Notes: generated by a model from the sequence alone, not told the origin. A stretch of 52,172 bases of DNA from Paenibacillus aceti (GCF_003614185.1 NZ_KZ987724.1:5195554-5247725), one strand, 5' to 3'; positions 27,566-36,301 are shown, counted from the stretch's first letter. Made by a program: numbers and translations.

Positions 27566-28307
27566 ATTAATCTTTAATGAGTGGTTGAAGTTGTTTAAGA
27601 AAAGAAGCTTTTTCATATCCTATCTGGTCATGATGGTCGTGATCGGTGGGGCGGCTTATTTTATGAAAATCCTGGCTGGAGGCGAGAAGTTCGCCATGCG
27701 GGACTTCGTATTTCTGGGCCTGTCCCCGAGCGGATTTGGGGCGCTTACAGCGTTGCTAGTCATGATCTCTACGGCGGGTGCGGTCTCCAAAGAGTTCAGT
27801 CAGGGTACGATCAAGCTGCTATTAATCCGTGCTCAGAGCCGTAGTAAAATACTGTTGTCCAAATATATTGTTATCTTTTTGTATACCGTATCGCTTATGC
27901 TTACCTCTTTTGTAGTATCCTTCATTGCCGGGAGTCTCGCGTTCGGGGCTGGAACCCCGAGTGCAAGCTGGCTTGATGTTGGCAAGGTGGCGCTTAGTAC
28001 ACTCGTCTATATCGAGATTTTTGCGACGATTACGTTCATGCTCGGAGTGCTTACTCGCTCTACGGGGATCACAGTCGGGATTACGATGCTGCTGATTATG
28101 ATGAAGGATATGACGGTGGCTCTACTCTCGAAGTACGCTTTTACCAAGTATCTGATTTTTACAAATGTGGATCTATCCATATATGCGGGAGGCGGTTCGC
28201 CGCTGCCGGGGATGACGCTTGGCTTCTCATTGGCGGTTATTGCGGCATATATGGTGTTGTTTCTTCTGTTAAGCTTTGTTACGTTTAAAAAACGAGATGT
28301 TGCATAA
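27558..28307 (+). CDS. ABC-2 type permease
   Basis: A 249-residue integral membrane protein starting at GTG inside the preceding ATPase gene. It has six predicted membrane segments, starting with a short cytoplasmic KLIFNEWLKLFKKRSFFI region. The segment EFSQGTIKLLLIRAQSRSKILLSKYIV after helix 2 is the coupling region typical of ABC-2 (NatB/BcrB-like) permeases. It should form an exporter with the ATPase encoded upstream. The substrate is unknown; antibiotic or envelope-stress export is a family-level guess. Confidence 0.88.
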   Translation: MHKLIFNEWLKLFKKRSFFISYLVMMVVIGGAAYFMKILAGGEKFAMRDFVFLGLSPSGFGALTALLVMISTAGAVSKEFSQGTIKLLLIRAQSRSKILLSKYIVIFLYTVSLMLTSFVVSFIAGSLAFGAGTPSASWLDVGKVALSTLVYIEIFATITFMLGVLTRSTGITVGITMLLIMMKDMTVALLSKYAFTKYLIFTNVDLSIYAGGGSPLPGMTLGFSLAVIAAYMVLFLLLSFVTFKKRDVA

Positions 28308-28358
28308 GACCCTGATCACCCCCTTATGAACATCACGGAGGAAAGGAGCCAGCGGATC

Positions 28359-28730
28359 GTGAGCATAGAATTTGATAATAATCTGCCGATTTATCTACAG
28401 ATCATGAATTATATCAAGAGAGAGATTGTGACTGGAAAGTTGAAGGCCGGGGATAAGATCCCTTCGGTTCGTGAGCTTGCGGCCGAGCTGCAAATCAATC
28501 CGAATACGGTACAACGAACATTTCAGGAACTGGAGCGTGAGGAAGTCGTGGAGACAAGACGCGGGCTTGGAAGATATGTAACGAGTGAGGAAGCGAAAAT
28601 CATGTTGATCAAGAAGGAAATGGCAGGAGATCTGCTGGACCATTTCATTAATGGAATGCAGGAGCTAGGCTTCTCCAATCGAGATATAGCGAGCATTGTC
28701 GCGGAAGCGGTAGATGCTAACAATGAGTGA
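28359..28730 (+). CDS. GntR-family regulator, YtrA subfamily
   Basis: A 123-residue repressor with the N-terminal winged helix of GntR (LPIYLQIMNYIKREIVTGKL, KIPSVRELAAELQINPNTVQRTFQELE) and only a short helical C-terminal region, as in the YtrA subfamily. The GTG at 28359 is preferred, ten bases after AAGGAG; an ATG at 28326 would add residues not seen in relatives. It lies between two transporter pairs, and its predicted dyad operator is at 26534-26559 before the first gene. In B. subtilis YtrA/YhcF relatives control ABC genes induced by cell-wall-active compounds. Confidence 0.88.
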   Translation: MSIEFDNNLPIYLQIMNYIKREIVTGKLKAGDKIPSVRELAAELQINPNTVQRTFQELEREEVVETRRGLGRYVTSEEAKIMLIKKEMAGDLLDHFINGMQELGFSNRDIASIVAEAVDANNE

Positions 28731-28743
28731 GAGGAGTGAGAGC

Positions 28744-29442
28744 ATGGATAATCTGTTACAGTTCGAGAAAGTGTCCAAATCATATGGTTCCCGGAAGGCC
28801 TTGAATGATGTTACCTTCAGCATAGCCCCAGGTAAAATTGTCGGTCTGCTCGGTACGAACGGAAGCGGCAAAAGTACGCTGATGAAGATTACCGCCGGCC
28901 TGCTCCCGGTATATTCGGGAAATGTAAAGGTGAACGGTCATCCACTGGAATTGAACACCAAGTCGATCGTCTCGTTCATGCCGGATCGTCCGATGACAGA
29001 ATCGTGGATGAGGGTCAGGGACGCGATAGACTTCTACAGTGACTTCTACCCGGACTTCGATCTGGATAAATCATTGCAAATGCTTGATTTCATGAATCTG
29101 AAGCGCGAGGAGCGGATCAGTTCTCTCTCCAAGGGGATGAATGAGCGCCTGCAATTAACGCTCGCCCTGTCACGGAATGCGAAGCTGTACTTGCTCGATG
29201 AACCGATCGGCGGGGTTGACCCGGTAGCCCGGGCGAAGATTCTGGACGCGATTGTTGAGTTCTATAGTGAGGAGAGCAGCTTGATCATATCCACGCATCT
29301 GGTGAAGGATATCGAACGGATTTTCGATGAGGTTATTTTTATCAAGGATGGGGAATTGGTGTTACAAGCGGAAGTGGAAGAGCTGCGACTCAAACATGGT
29401 AAAGGTGTCGATGAGATGTTCAGGGAGGTGTATGCGGAATGA
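28744..29442 (+). CDS. ABC transporter ATP-binding protein (YhcG/YtrB-like)
   Basis: A 232-residue ATPase, the size of B. subtilis YhcG. Walker A is LLGTNGSGKSTLMKI, the signature region LSKGMNERLQLTLALS, Walker B LYLLDEPIGGVDPVAR and the switch His is in STHLVKD. The ATG follows AGAGGAGTG, 13 bp after the GntR stop. Its last codons overlap the next permease gene by four bases. With that permease it forms the second exporter of the operon. Confidence 0.9.
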   Translation: MDNLLQFEKVSKSYGSRKALNDVTFSIAPGKIVGLLGTNGSGKSTLMKITAGLLPVYSGNVKVNGHPLELNTKSIVSFMPDRPMTESWMRVRDAIDFYSDFYPDFDLDKSLQMLDFMNLKREERISSLSKGMNERLQLTLALSRNAKLYLLDEPIGGVDPVARAKILDAIVEFYSEESSLIISTHLVKDIERIFDEVIFIKDGELVLQAEVEELRLKHGKGVDEMFREVYAE

Positions 29443-30191
29443 TGAGGCTGCTCAAATATGATTGGAAGAAGAATGGGACGATGCTGCTGAGCACAGCGGT
29501 CATCTTGATCCTGACAGAAGCAGCCCTCCTGATCGCCGGTTATTCCCGGGGGTGGGATGAAGCCTTCATCGTAGCTATGTCCATTATGTTGTACGTTTTC
29601 GCCTCTATGCTGGCGGTAATCATGTCCTATAAGACCTTCCACAGCAATATTAAATCGTACAGCCGCCGCCTGCTTCCGGTTCGCACGGTGTGGAGTGTAC
29701 TCTCTCCAATGGCTTTGGGAATTCTTATATTGGTGGGGCTCTTGATTATCATCTGCCTCCATATCTTGATATTTAGCTGGCTCTATAGTGAACCGAATGT
29801 CTCGGAGTTGTTGAAATATTTCTTCACCACCGAATTGGCGATTGTGATATTCCAGCTGTTCTTTGCTTACATGTATTCTTATATGGCGGTTGCTCTGTCT
29901 ATAGCCATTGCCTGCACCTTCCGTAAGTGGCGGGTATGGATCGGAATCCTGAGCTTCATCCTCATTCAGAATGTCATTAGCTGGCTGATCTTCAAGCTGT
30001 TCGACAGCGGCTTGGGGAAATCATCCTTCTTGAATGTCGGCGTTACTTCACATTTTGATATCAATGGCGAAGTGTTCATTCCGCCCGATGTTACGATCAT
30101 CAATTGGGGAGAGACCCTGGTCGAATTAGCTATTGCCGGGCTGATGCTGGGGGCGACGGTTCTGCTGCTGAACCGTAGGGTAGAGGCTTAA
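29439..30191 (+). CDS. ABC-2-like permease, second pair
   Basis: A 250-residue membrane protein with six hydrophobic segments, overlapping the ATPase gene by four bases. The cytoplasmic start is MRLLKYDWKKNGTMLL. The KTFHSNIKSYSRRLLPVRTVWSVLSP loop after helix 2 matches the permeases that accompany YtrA-family regulators (YhcI/YtrC-D class). A long extracytoplasmic loop before the last helix has FDINGEVFIPPD. The transported substance is unknown. It ends the five-gene operon; no strong terminator was seen before the next gene. Confidence 0.85.
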   Translation: MMRLLKYDWKKNGTMLLSTAVILILTEAALLIAGYSRGWDEAFIVAMSIMLYVFASMLAVIMSYKTFHSNIKSYSRRLLPVRTVWSVLSPMALGILILVGLLIIICLHILIFSWLYSEPNVSELLKYFFTTELAIVIFQLFFAYMYSYMAVALSIAIACTFRKWRVWIGILSFILIQNVISWLIFKLFDSGLGKSSFLNVGVTSHFDINGEVFIPPDVTIINWGETLVELAIAGLMLGATVLLLNRRVEA

Positions 30192-30311
30192 CGGAAGAAA
30201 TTGGTAGTCATTTGCCAGGACGGGAAATCTATGTCAGTATAGTATAATATGTTGCTTCTACTGCTAGAGTTACATGTGCAACTGACAATGATGAATGGAG
30301 GACATGAAGCT

Positions 30312-30650
30312 ATGCCTTTCCCGAATTGCCCGAAATGTAATTCTGAGTACACGTATGAGGACAGAGATATGCTAGTCTGCCCGGAATGCGGTCATGAGTG
30401 GTCACCTGACGCAGCTGCTGCGGGGGATGACAATGCCAAGGTTGTGAAGGATGCCCACGGTAATATTCTGAGTGACGGTGATACGATCACGGTCATTAAG
30501 GATCTCAAAGTAAAAGGAAGTTCATCAGTCATCAAAATCGGTACTAAAGTGAAGAACATCCGTTTGATTGATGGCGATCATGATATCGACTGCAGGATTG
30601 ACGGTTTCGGTGCGATGAAATTGAAATCGGAATTTGTTAAGAAGGTATAA
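30312..30650 (+). CDS. PhnA-like zinc-ribbon protein (YjdM family)
   Basis: A 112-residue cytoplasmic protein. The N-terminal zinc ribbon is CPKC...CPECGHEW, and the C-terminal domain is the conserved [40 protein letters not shown] core, an SH3-like barrel ending LKSEFVKKV. Length and sequence match Escherichia coli PhnA/YjdM (111 residues). Despite its name that protein has no shown role in phosphonate use. The ATG at 30312 lies ten bases after GGAGG (30297-30301). TATAAT at 30243-30248 is a likely -10 element. Confidence 0.9.
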   Translation: MPFPNCPKCNSEYTYEDRDMLVCPECGHEWSPDAAAAGDDNAKVVKDAHGNILSDGDTITVIKDLKVKGSSSVIKIGTKVKNIRLIDGDHDIDCRIDGFGAMKLKSEFVKKV

Positions 30651-30658
30651 TGAGATGT

Positions 30659-30700
30659 AAAAATACAGTCCGTTCCTTATAGGAATGGGCTGTATTTTTT
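30659..30700. terminator. Bidirectional terminator between convergent genes
   Basis: AAAAATACAG-TCC (from 30659) pairs with GGGCTGTATTTTTT, with an inner TTCC/GGAA stem. A and T tracts on either side allow termination from both strands; it separates the PhnA-like gene from the minus-strand gene. Confidence 0.88.
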
Positions 30701-30708
30701 GGTGCTGA

Positions 30709-31425
30709 TTATTTGCTGCGCCGTCCGAAGATGAAGACCTGCCCCAGCAGACCGATGACGAAGATAATCAGGCTCTGCCATGGGGTTACGGTGAAGGATG
30801 GCATGATGCGATTAAGGAGCAAGCCTGCGGCAACTACGATTAGAGCAATGATTAGATAAAGACCGAAGGCTCTCATATCAAAAAACTTGCGCGGCTTCAA
30901 CGGGTCTGGTGACTCTGCTGCTGCTGGTGTATCGTCATTGTTATTCTGGCCAGGGCCGAGAAACCGGGTGAGCGATTCTATCAATACGATGGCCAGGCCG
31001 GCGATAAGCAGCAGCGTACCGCTATTGATCGTCGTGTTCGCCAGCTTGTCCCCACCGAACCATTTGGCGAAGAAGCCGGTAATCATAAAGATGAAGAAGA
31101 CCCAAGTGACCGTGGCCCATGGAATCATAATGTAATATTTGATCTTCTCCTTCAAAGTACGGGGGCGGCGCATCTTCACATCATCTATGAGCTGGACGCA
31201 ATAGACGAACGGGCTTGCACCGAATAATTGCTCGGCACTGATACCTTTTCGCTCATTCTTGATGATTCTCTGGGCCAGCTCAAGCAGAAGCTCTTCCTTC
31301 CTGGCGGCGCTGATTTCATCCTCTTTGCGAATATACTGGCTCATTTCCTGGAAATAAGCTGTATTCCCCTGATTCATTTGCTGGCTGAGCTGTGTGACTC
31401 TAGCCGCTTTCTCCTGAGTGTTCAA
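30709..31425 (-). CDS. DUF1129-family membrane protein
   Basis: A 238-residue protein on the minus strand, starting at TTG with a GGAGGG site six bases before it. The first 90 residues are soluble and helical (MNTQEKAARVTQLSQQMNQG; ELLLELAQRIIKNERKGISAEQLFG). That is the typical DUF1129 cytoplasmic part. Four hydrophobic segments follow (about 105-125, 137-155, 186-206 and 213-233), with a Pro/Asp-rich loop between. The family function is unknown; neighbours in other Firmicutes vary. It is transcribed away from the ABC/TetR operon, sharing the regulatory region at 31426-31632. Confidence 0.75.
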   Translation of the reverse strand: MNTQEKAARVTQLSQQMNQGNTAYFQEMSQYIRKEDEISAARKEELLLELAQRIIKNERKGISAEQLFGASPFVYCVQLIDDVKMRRPRTLKEKIKYYIMIPWATVTWVFFIFMITGFFAKWFGGDKLANTTINSGTLLLIAGLAIVLIESLTRFLGPGQNNNDDTPAAAESPDPLKPRKFFDMRAFGLYLIIALIVVAAGLLLNRIMPSFTVTPWQSLIIFVIGLLGQVFIFGRRSK

Positions 31426-31529
31426 TCATGACCCTCCAAATATGCTGATATTGTTGAGTAGTATACTGCAAGATTTGATTGTACTGCAAGACGGTTGCTC
31501 GTTTAGCCAGCTCAATTTCAGAATAATTG

Positions 31530-31615
31530 TATACTATCATGGTTGTATGAGTATAAATATATATTGATTATATAATTATTAGGTATATAATGTACTCATA
31601 ATTAATGTTGAGTAC
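31530..31615 (+). promoter_or_regulatory. Promoter with two dyads before the ABC/TetR operon
   Basis: TTGATT (31564-31569) and TATAAT (31586-31591) are 16 bp apart. Directly after the -10, GTACTCA (31592-31598) and TGAGTAC (31609-31615) form a perfect 7-bp inverted repeat with a 10-base spacer. A second dyad, TATACT/AGTATA (31530-31535, 31550-31555), lies upstream of the -35. The first dyad covers the expected transcription start and is a good operator candidate for the TetR regulator encoded at 33400. Confidence 0.65.
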
Positions 31616-31632
31616 AATTGGAGGTTGGGGAT

Positions 31633-32538
31633 ATGGACGCGATCTCGGTATCTGGTCTGTCGAAGTTCTATGGTAAGAAGCTCGGTGTAGAGCAGGTCTC
31701 TTTTACAGTGTCTAAGGGGGAAAAGTTCGGTTTCATTGGCCCTAATGGCGCGGGCAAGTCTACTACGATCCGTATGCTGATGCAGCTGCTTCATCCGTCC
31801 GCGGGTGAGATTACACTGCTGGGCAAATCGCTTGGCCAGGAGGACCCGGAGCTACGCAGCAAGATCGGCTATTTGCCTTCAGAGGTGGAGTATGATGGGG
31901 ATATGAATGGACATCAGGTGCTGAAATTTGCGGCTCACGCCTATGGGTTGGATCTGAAGGATACGATGGCGCAAGAGATCGCGGAACGGCTGCAGCTTGA
32001 CCTGAGCCGCAAGGTTCGGGATTATTCGTTGGGGAACCGCAAGAAGCTGGGAATCGTCCAATGTCTCCAGCATCGTCCGGAGCTGGCGGTGTTGGATGAA
32101 CCCACCTCCGGTCTTGATCCGCTCATCCAGCATGAATTCTTCCATCTGCTGAGTGAGCTGAACAGCGCAGGAATGACGATTTTCTTCTCAACGCATGTGT
32201 TATCCGAGGTGGAGAAGTTCTGTGACCGGGTTGCCTTTATTCGCGAGGGGCGTCTGTTAAGAGTATCCAGAGTAGATGAAATCGCAGAGCGGATGCTGCG
32301 TAAGTTCACAGTTACTTTCCGGGAATCCGGCGACTTGATCGAACGATTAACACTCAATAAGCTGGACCCGGAGGCCAGGTATGAGCATGGCGAGCATATT
32401 TTTCAGGTGTCGGGCCCGATTGAACCCGTGCTGCGGATGCTAGCTGATGCTGGGGTGAATGACCTTCGGGTCGAGCGGCCTTCACTGGAGGAAATATTCA
32501 TGAAGGACTATTCGGAGCATACTGAGGGAGAGGAGTGA
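31633..32538 (+). CDS. ABC transporter ATP-binding protein
   Basis: A 301-residue ATPase with Walker A FIGPNGAGKSTTIRML, signature YSLGNRKKLGIVQCL and Walker B LAVLDEPTSGLDP. A C-terminal domain of about 80 residues follows (FTVTFRESGDLIERL...), as in YxlF/NatA-like exporters. The ATG at 31633 follows GGAGGT (31620-31625); an in-frame TTG at 31618 lies at the site itself. The end overlaps the region of the permease ribosome site, and the two genes are co-transcribed from the dyad-containing promoter upstream. Confidence 0.92.
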   Translation: MDAISVSGLSKFYGKKLGVEQVSFTVSKGEKFGFIGPNGAGKSTTIRMLMQLLHPSAGEITLLGKSLGQEDPELRSKIGYLPSEVEYDGDMNGHQVLKFAAHAYGLDLKDTMAQEIAERLQLDLSRKVRDYSLGNRKKLGIVQCLQHRPELAVLDEPTSGLDPLIQHEFFHLLSELNSAGMTIFFSTHVLSEVEKFCDRVAFIREGRLLRVSRVDEIAERMLRKFTVTFRESGDLIERLTLNKLDPEARYEHGEHIFQVSGPIEPVLRMLADAGVNDLRVERPSLEEIFMKDYSEHTEGEE

Positions 32539-32543
32539 GAGTC

Positions 32544-33338
32544 ATGATGGGAAATTTGATCAGGAACGAATGGTGGGTCAATCGCCGCAATTTCGTGATC
32601 GCTCTAGTCATTATCGTCGGCTTCCAGGTTCTGTTCGCAGGTGTGTCGGATATCTACCTTAATAATGAGGATATTGTAAAATTGCTGGAGACGATTCCTT
32701 CTGCGATGCTGGAAGCATTCGGCATGCATCCTGAGCAGATGACCAGCTTCGAAGGCTGGATGAGCAGTGAGCCGTTATTGTTCTATCTGATGTTGTTCGG
32801 CGGCTTTGCAGCGGTTTGGGGCAGCCAGACGATCGCACGTGAACGGGGAAATAAAACACAGGATTTCCTGTTCTCACTGCCCTATTCCCGCACACAGATA
32901 TTCCTGTCCCGAGTGCTGGCGCAGTGGGTCATGATGGCTATCGTATTCCTCATCGTGCTAGGCTCCGTCTATCTGTTCGGTTCTCTATTCAGTACGATCG
33001 GCGATTCAGGAGCTATCTTCATCATGATGCTCTCCGGTATGCTGATTGCGATGGCCTTCGCTGGCATCGGTTATCTCTTCACGACACTGGTGCGGACAGA
33101 ACGGGCGGCGATGACGATTAGCATCGGGATCGTGATGGTGTCCTTCCTGCTGAAGATGCTATCCGGGCTTGACGACTCTGTAGCCTGGTTGTCTGAATTG
33201 AGTTTATTTAATATATTTGACAGTGTGAGGATGGCCACGGAGGCCTCCCTATCCTGGACAGGGGTGGCGATCTGTCTGTTCATCTATGTGCTTGGAATTG
33301 CGGTCGGTGTACTCTCACTTCGCCGTCAGGACATCTAA
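32544..33338 (+). CDS. ABC-2 family permease
   Basis: A 264-residue membrane protein with six hydrophobic segments. After the N-terminal LIRNEWWVNRRNFVIALVII helix comes an extracytoplasmic region with LLETIPSAMLEAFGMHPEQM. The coupling segment TIARERGNKTQDFLFSLPYS follows the second helix, and is typical of ABC-2 permeases that contain the FSLPxSR motif. It partners the ATPase before it. The ATG at 32544 lies eight bases after AGAGGAG. Substrate unknown. Confidence 0.9.
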   Translation: MMGNLIRNEWWVNRRNFVIALVIIVGFQVLFAGVSDIYLNNEDIVKLLETIPSAMLEAFGMHPEQMTSFEGWMSSEPLLFYLMLFGGFAAVWGSQTIARERGNKTQDFLFSLPYSRTQIFLSRVLAQWVMMAIVFLIVLGSVYLFGSLFSTIGDSGAIFIMMLSGMLIAMAFAGIGYLFTTLVRTERAAMTISIGIVMVSFLLKMLSGLDDSVAWLSELSLFNIFDSVRMATEASLSWTGVAICLFIYVLGIAVGVLSLRRQDI

Positions 33339-33399
33339 GATTTAACGAAGCGCTTGCTATATAGTGTAATAGAAGAAAGATGAAGGGGGCGTACTGTCC

Positions 33400-33996
33400 A
33401 TGGTTAACGGAAAAAAAGAGCAAATCATCCGGACGGCACGCGAGCTGTTCTATCGAAATGGGATTGTTAATACGAGTATGGATCAGATTGCCGAGGCTGT
33501 GCCTGTATCGAAAATGACCATTTACAAATATTTCGGCAGTAAGGATGGACTGATCGAGCAGGTGATCACAGCGATCAATGAGGGAACCCATGCCGACTTC
33601 GTCAGCATGATGGAGCAGTCCGACGACGCTATCGATCTGATGCATCACCTGCTTCGGTACCAGAATATGAATGATTACTCGGCGGAGTTCATCAATGATC
33701 TGGTCTCGGTATATCCCGAGCTGACTCGGCAGATGATAGAGTACAATGAGCAGCATAATATGCCGTTGTTCGAAGAGATGGTATTCCGCGGTCAACAGAA
33801 CGGACAAATCCGCAAGGATATTTCGCCGCATTTGCTGGTGTTGTATTTATCCTCCATGAAGGAGTTCATGGCGAAGCCCGGTCGACTGGAGCCATTCACG
33901 AATATGAATGTGCTGGCCGATCAATTCATATCGCTGCTGATCCATGGGATTTCAAATACGCCCAGTTCCAGGCCGCCGATAGAATCGGATTTCTGA
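33400..33996 (+). CDS. TetR-family transcriptional regulator
   Basis: A 198-residue regulator. The N-terminal helix-turn-helix reads KKEQIIRTARELFYRNGIVNTSMDQIAEAVPVSK in two parts, ending MTIYKYFGSKDGLIEQVI, the TetR recognition region. The remaining helices form the ligand pocket and dimer surface and are not family-specific. It is the last gene after an ATPase and a permease, 61 bp downstream, so it probably controls that exporter, possibly through the 31592-31615 dyad. A terminator follows. Confidence 0.9.
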   Translation: MVNGKKEQIIRTARELFYRNGIVNTSMDQIAEAVPVSKMTIYKYFGSKDGLIEQVITAINEGTHADFVSMMEQSDDAIDLMHHLLRYQNMNDYSAEFINDLVSVYPELTRQMIEYNEQHNMPLFEEMVFRGQQNGQIRKDISPHLLVLYLSSMKEFMAKPGRLEPFTNMNVLADQFISLLIHGISNTPSSRPPIESDF

Positions 33997-34017
33997 TTTT
34001 ATATTTGATTGTGTGGA

Positions 34018-34066
34018 AAGGTCGAGTTCGGTACATAGATGGTACCTGGAGCTCGGCCTTTTTTAT
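34018..34066 (+). terminator. Terminator after the TetR gene
   Basis: AAGGTCGAGTT (from 34018) pairs with AGCTCGGCCTT, with an inner GGTAC/GTACC stem, followed by six T. Confidence 0.85.
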
Positions 34067-34170
34067 GTAATTTTCGTGAACATCGCATAAAAGGGAGCCC
34101 TTCCAGACGAAACTACAACAACGCCTATATACGGTAAACAAACAATACACAGAAAGGAAGGGTAGTAGCT

Positions 34171-34392
34171 ATGGAGAATGAGGCAGATTTAACGCGCCGT
34201 TATTTGCTGAACAGTCACTCTCGGGGAAGTCTGGAGGAGGTTATAAGCGTGGATGAGCCCGTTGAACTGGAGAGTGGACTGGTGGGGCTAGTAGATGGGG
34301 ATTCCTCCGGAAATCAGCTTATGAATCTGTTCGAAGGGGAGCAGGCCGGCAAGGCGAAGACCGCCGAGTATCTGCGCCAATATTACAGCTAA
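34171..34392 (+). CDS. Hypothetical acidic protein, 73 aa
   Basis: A soluble protein preceded by AAGGAAGGG. It begins MENEADLTRRYLLNSHSRGS, has an acidic centre (VDEPVELESGLVGLVDGD) and ends with a helical KTAEYLRQYYS. No family recognised. It stands between a terminator and the promoter of the hydrolase gene. Good ribosome site and sensible composition support it being real. Confidence 0.6.
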   Translation: MENEADLTRRYLLNSHSRGSLEEVISVDEPVELESGLVGLVDGDSSGNQLMNLFEGEQAGKAKTAEYLRQYYS

Positions 34393-34403
34393 TAAATGAG
34401 TGA

Positions 34404-34431
34404 TTGACACCCTGTGATCGGCGATGATAAT
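34404..34431 (+). promoter_or_regulatory. Candidate sigma-A promoter of the hydrolase gene
   Basis: A perfect TTGACA (34404-34409) and GATAAT (34426-34431) are separated by 16 bp, about 68 bp upstream of the start codon. Confidence 0.6.
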
Positions 34432-34498
34432 ATAAAACCAATAATTCTTATTAAAATTATCGGAATAATATTTTATCGCAGTACGGGGAGGAATTCGG

Positions 34499-35326
34499 AT
34501 GGAACGGCAAATCATTATTCAGCATGGGGCGGAGGAAATCGCGGCAAGTGTTCACTACCCGGTCTCGGTAAAAGCAGGGGCGAGGTGCAAGCAGCGGATT
34601 CCGCTTGTTGTTATTTGCCATGGGTTCGTAGGCAGTCGGATCGGTGTGGACCGTTTGTTCGTCAAGACCGCGCGGGAGCTTGCGGAGGCAGGGGCGCTAG
34701 TCGTTCGGTTCGATTATCTCGGCTGCGGGGAGAGCAGCGGTAATTACGGGCAAGAGAGCGTGGATTCCATGATAGCCCAGACTAGATATGTGCTTGATTA
34801 TGCGCTCGGATTGGGCGATATTGACCCAGAGCGGGTTACGCTGATCGGCCATAGTCTGGGCGGGATGATCGCTCTATTGACGGCAGCCCGGGATCGGCGC
34901 GTGAAGAATCTGGTGCTGTGGTCCGCTGTGGGCTATCCCTTCAATGATATCGTCAAGATTACGAGCCGCAGGCTGTATGATGAAGCGATGACACGCGGTG
35001 AAGCCGATTATTTGGGATACAGTCTTACGCCGCAGTTCTTCGAATCTCTGGGGGGATATCAGCCTTTCCAGGAAGCGAAGAAGTTCGCCGGGGATGTACT
35101 TGTCGTTCATGGCACATCTGATGATACCATTCCGGTCGATTATGCCTTTTTGTACCAGAAGGTATTCTGGTTACGCTCCGAGGGCCGCTGTGACAAGGAG
35201 ATTATCTTTCAGGCGGATCATACGTATTCAAGCGGAGAGCACCAGCAGCAACTGATCCATAAGACCAGGGATTGGCTTGGCGGGCTTGAGAATGCACATC
35301 GCGAATGGCAGGATTGGATGATCTAA
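34499..35326 (+). CDS. Alpha/beta hydrolase (esterase/aminopeptidase-like)
   Basis: A 275-residue serine hydrolase without signal peptide. The oxyanion region is LVVICHGFVGSRIGVDRLFV. The nucleophile Ser lies in LIGHSLGGMIAL, the acid Asp in VVHGTSDDTIPVDYA and the His in FQADHTYSSGEH, giving a complete triad. The layout, with a small cap (YPFNDIVKITSRRLYDEAMTRG), resembles feruloyl/cinnamoyl esterases and S33-like hydrolases. Substrate not predictable. It follows a GGGGAGG site and its own promoter. Confidence 0.88.
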   Translation: MERQIIIQHGAEEIAASVHYPVSVKAGARCKQRIPLVVICHGFVGSRIGVDRLFVKTARELAEAGALVVRFDYLGCGESSGNYGQESVDSMIAQTRYVLDYALGLGDIDPERVTLIGHSLGGMIALLTAARDRRVKNLVLWSAVGYPFNDIVKITSRRLYDEAMTRGEADYLGYSLTPQFFESLGGYQPFQEAKKFAGDVLVVHGTSDDTIPVDYAFLYQKVFWLRSEGRCDKEIIFQADHTYSSGEHQQQLIHKTRDWLGGLENAHREWQDWMI

Positions 35327-35417
35327 TCCGCCTTATCCAGCCAGGGTCACTGGTAAATACCCGCATCTGGGGATACAATGAAGGTGTAACCATTTTGGAG
35401 CCCTGGAGGTATGTATG

Positions 35418-36224
35418 ATGACTCAGCCTGCCATGTTTCTCGCGCACGGGTCCCCGACACTAGCTATCGAAGACAATGCTTACACCCGATTTCTGAAGCA
35501 ATTAGCACAGCAATTGCCGCGTAGACCTAGAGCTGTCGCTGTGTTCTCAGCACATTATGACTCTCCTGTTCAGGCTGTAAGCGATGATGAAGTTCATGAG
35601 ACGATTCATGATTTCTACGGGTTTCCTGAAGAGATGTATACAATAAGCTATCCTGCTCCCGGAGATCGGGAATTAAGCCGACAGATCGGAGATCTGTTCA
35701 GAGCGAATAACCTCCCGTTCGAGCTGTCAGCGGGTAGGGGATTGGATCATGGAGCCTGGGTTCTTCTGCGCGCGATGTTCCCTCAAGCGGATATGCCCAT
35801 CGTAGAGCTATCGGTCGATTCCAGACGTACACCGGCAGAACAGTATGCGATCGGCAAGATGCTGACCGGGTTGCGCCAGGATAATGTACTCGTGATTGGA
35901 AGCGGCGGACTTGTGCACAATTTGCGTCTGCTGGAGGCGGAGGCCTCAGCGCCATCCAACTGGGCGGTGGAATTCGATAATTGGATCGGCGATCAGCTGA
36001 AGACCTGGAATTTGCGGATGCTGTTCGACTATAAGCAGAGAGCCCCGCATGTACGTGATGCAGTACCTTTCTACGCCAAGGAGCATTTCGCTCCGCTATT
36101 GTACGCGATGGGCGCGGCAGATGACGAACGAACGGCAAGCAAACCGTTCCAGGATTATCAATATGGTAGCATCAGTCTGAATTGCTGGATGTTCGGCGGA
36201 GCGGGGAACGGTCCGATCGATTAA
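35418..36224 (+). CDS. DODA-type extradiol dioxygenase (LigB/YgiD family)
   Basis: A 268-residue protein; the ATG at 35418 is eight bases after GGAGG (35405-35409), with an adjacent ATG at 35415 as the alternative. Metal-binding residues of the LigB superfamily are visible: His in FLAHGSPTLA, His in VFSAHYDSP, His in GLDHGAW and His in GSGGLVHNLR. YgiD-like members cleave catecholic rings (for example DOPA) at the extradiol position. The true substrate is unknown. Together with the VOC ring-cleaving enzyme at 24135 it suggests handling of aromatic diols. Confidence 0.85.
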   Translation: MTQPAMFLAHGSPTLAIEDNAYTRFLKQLAQQLPRRPRAVAVFSAHYDSPVQAVSDDEVHETIHDFYGFPEEMYTISYPAPGDRELSRQIGDLFRANNLPFELSAGRGLDHGAWVLLRAMFPQADMPIVELSVDSRRTPAEQYAIGKMLTGLRQDNVLVIGSGGLVHNLRLLEAEASAPSNWAVEFDNWIGDQLKTWNLRMLFDYKQRAPHVRDAVPFYAKEHFAPLLYAMGAADDERTASKPFQDYQYGSISLNCWMFGGAGNGPID

Positions 36225-36255
36225 TTGGATATTTATACATTTAGGATTTGTCAAG

Positions 36256-36301
36256 GATTGTCGTTTTTGATCTATGGATCTTAAGCGACAGTCTTTTTTT
36301 G
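36256..36301 (+). terminator. Terminator after the dioxygenase gene
   Basis: GATTGTCG (36256-36263) and an inner GATC pair with GATC and GCGACAGTC, followed by seven T. Confidence 0.8.

Noticed and set aside
26582-33996. A bacteriocin or lantibiotic biosynthesis island around the ABC transporters
   Set aside because: No precursor peptide, modification enzyme or protease gene was found between or beside the two transporter operons. They look like stand-alone exporters with their regulators.
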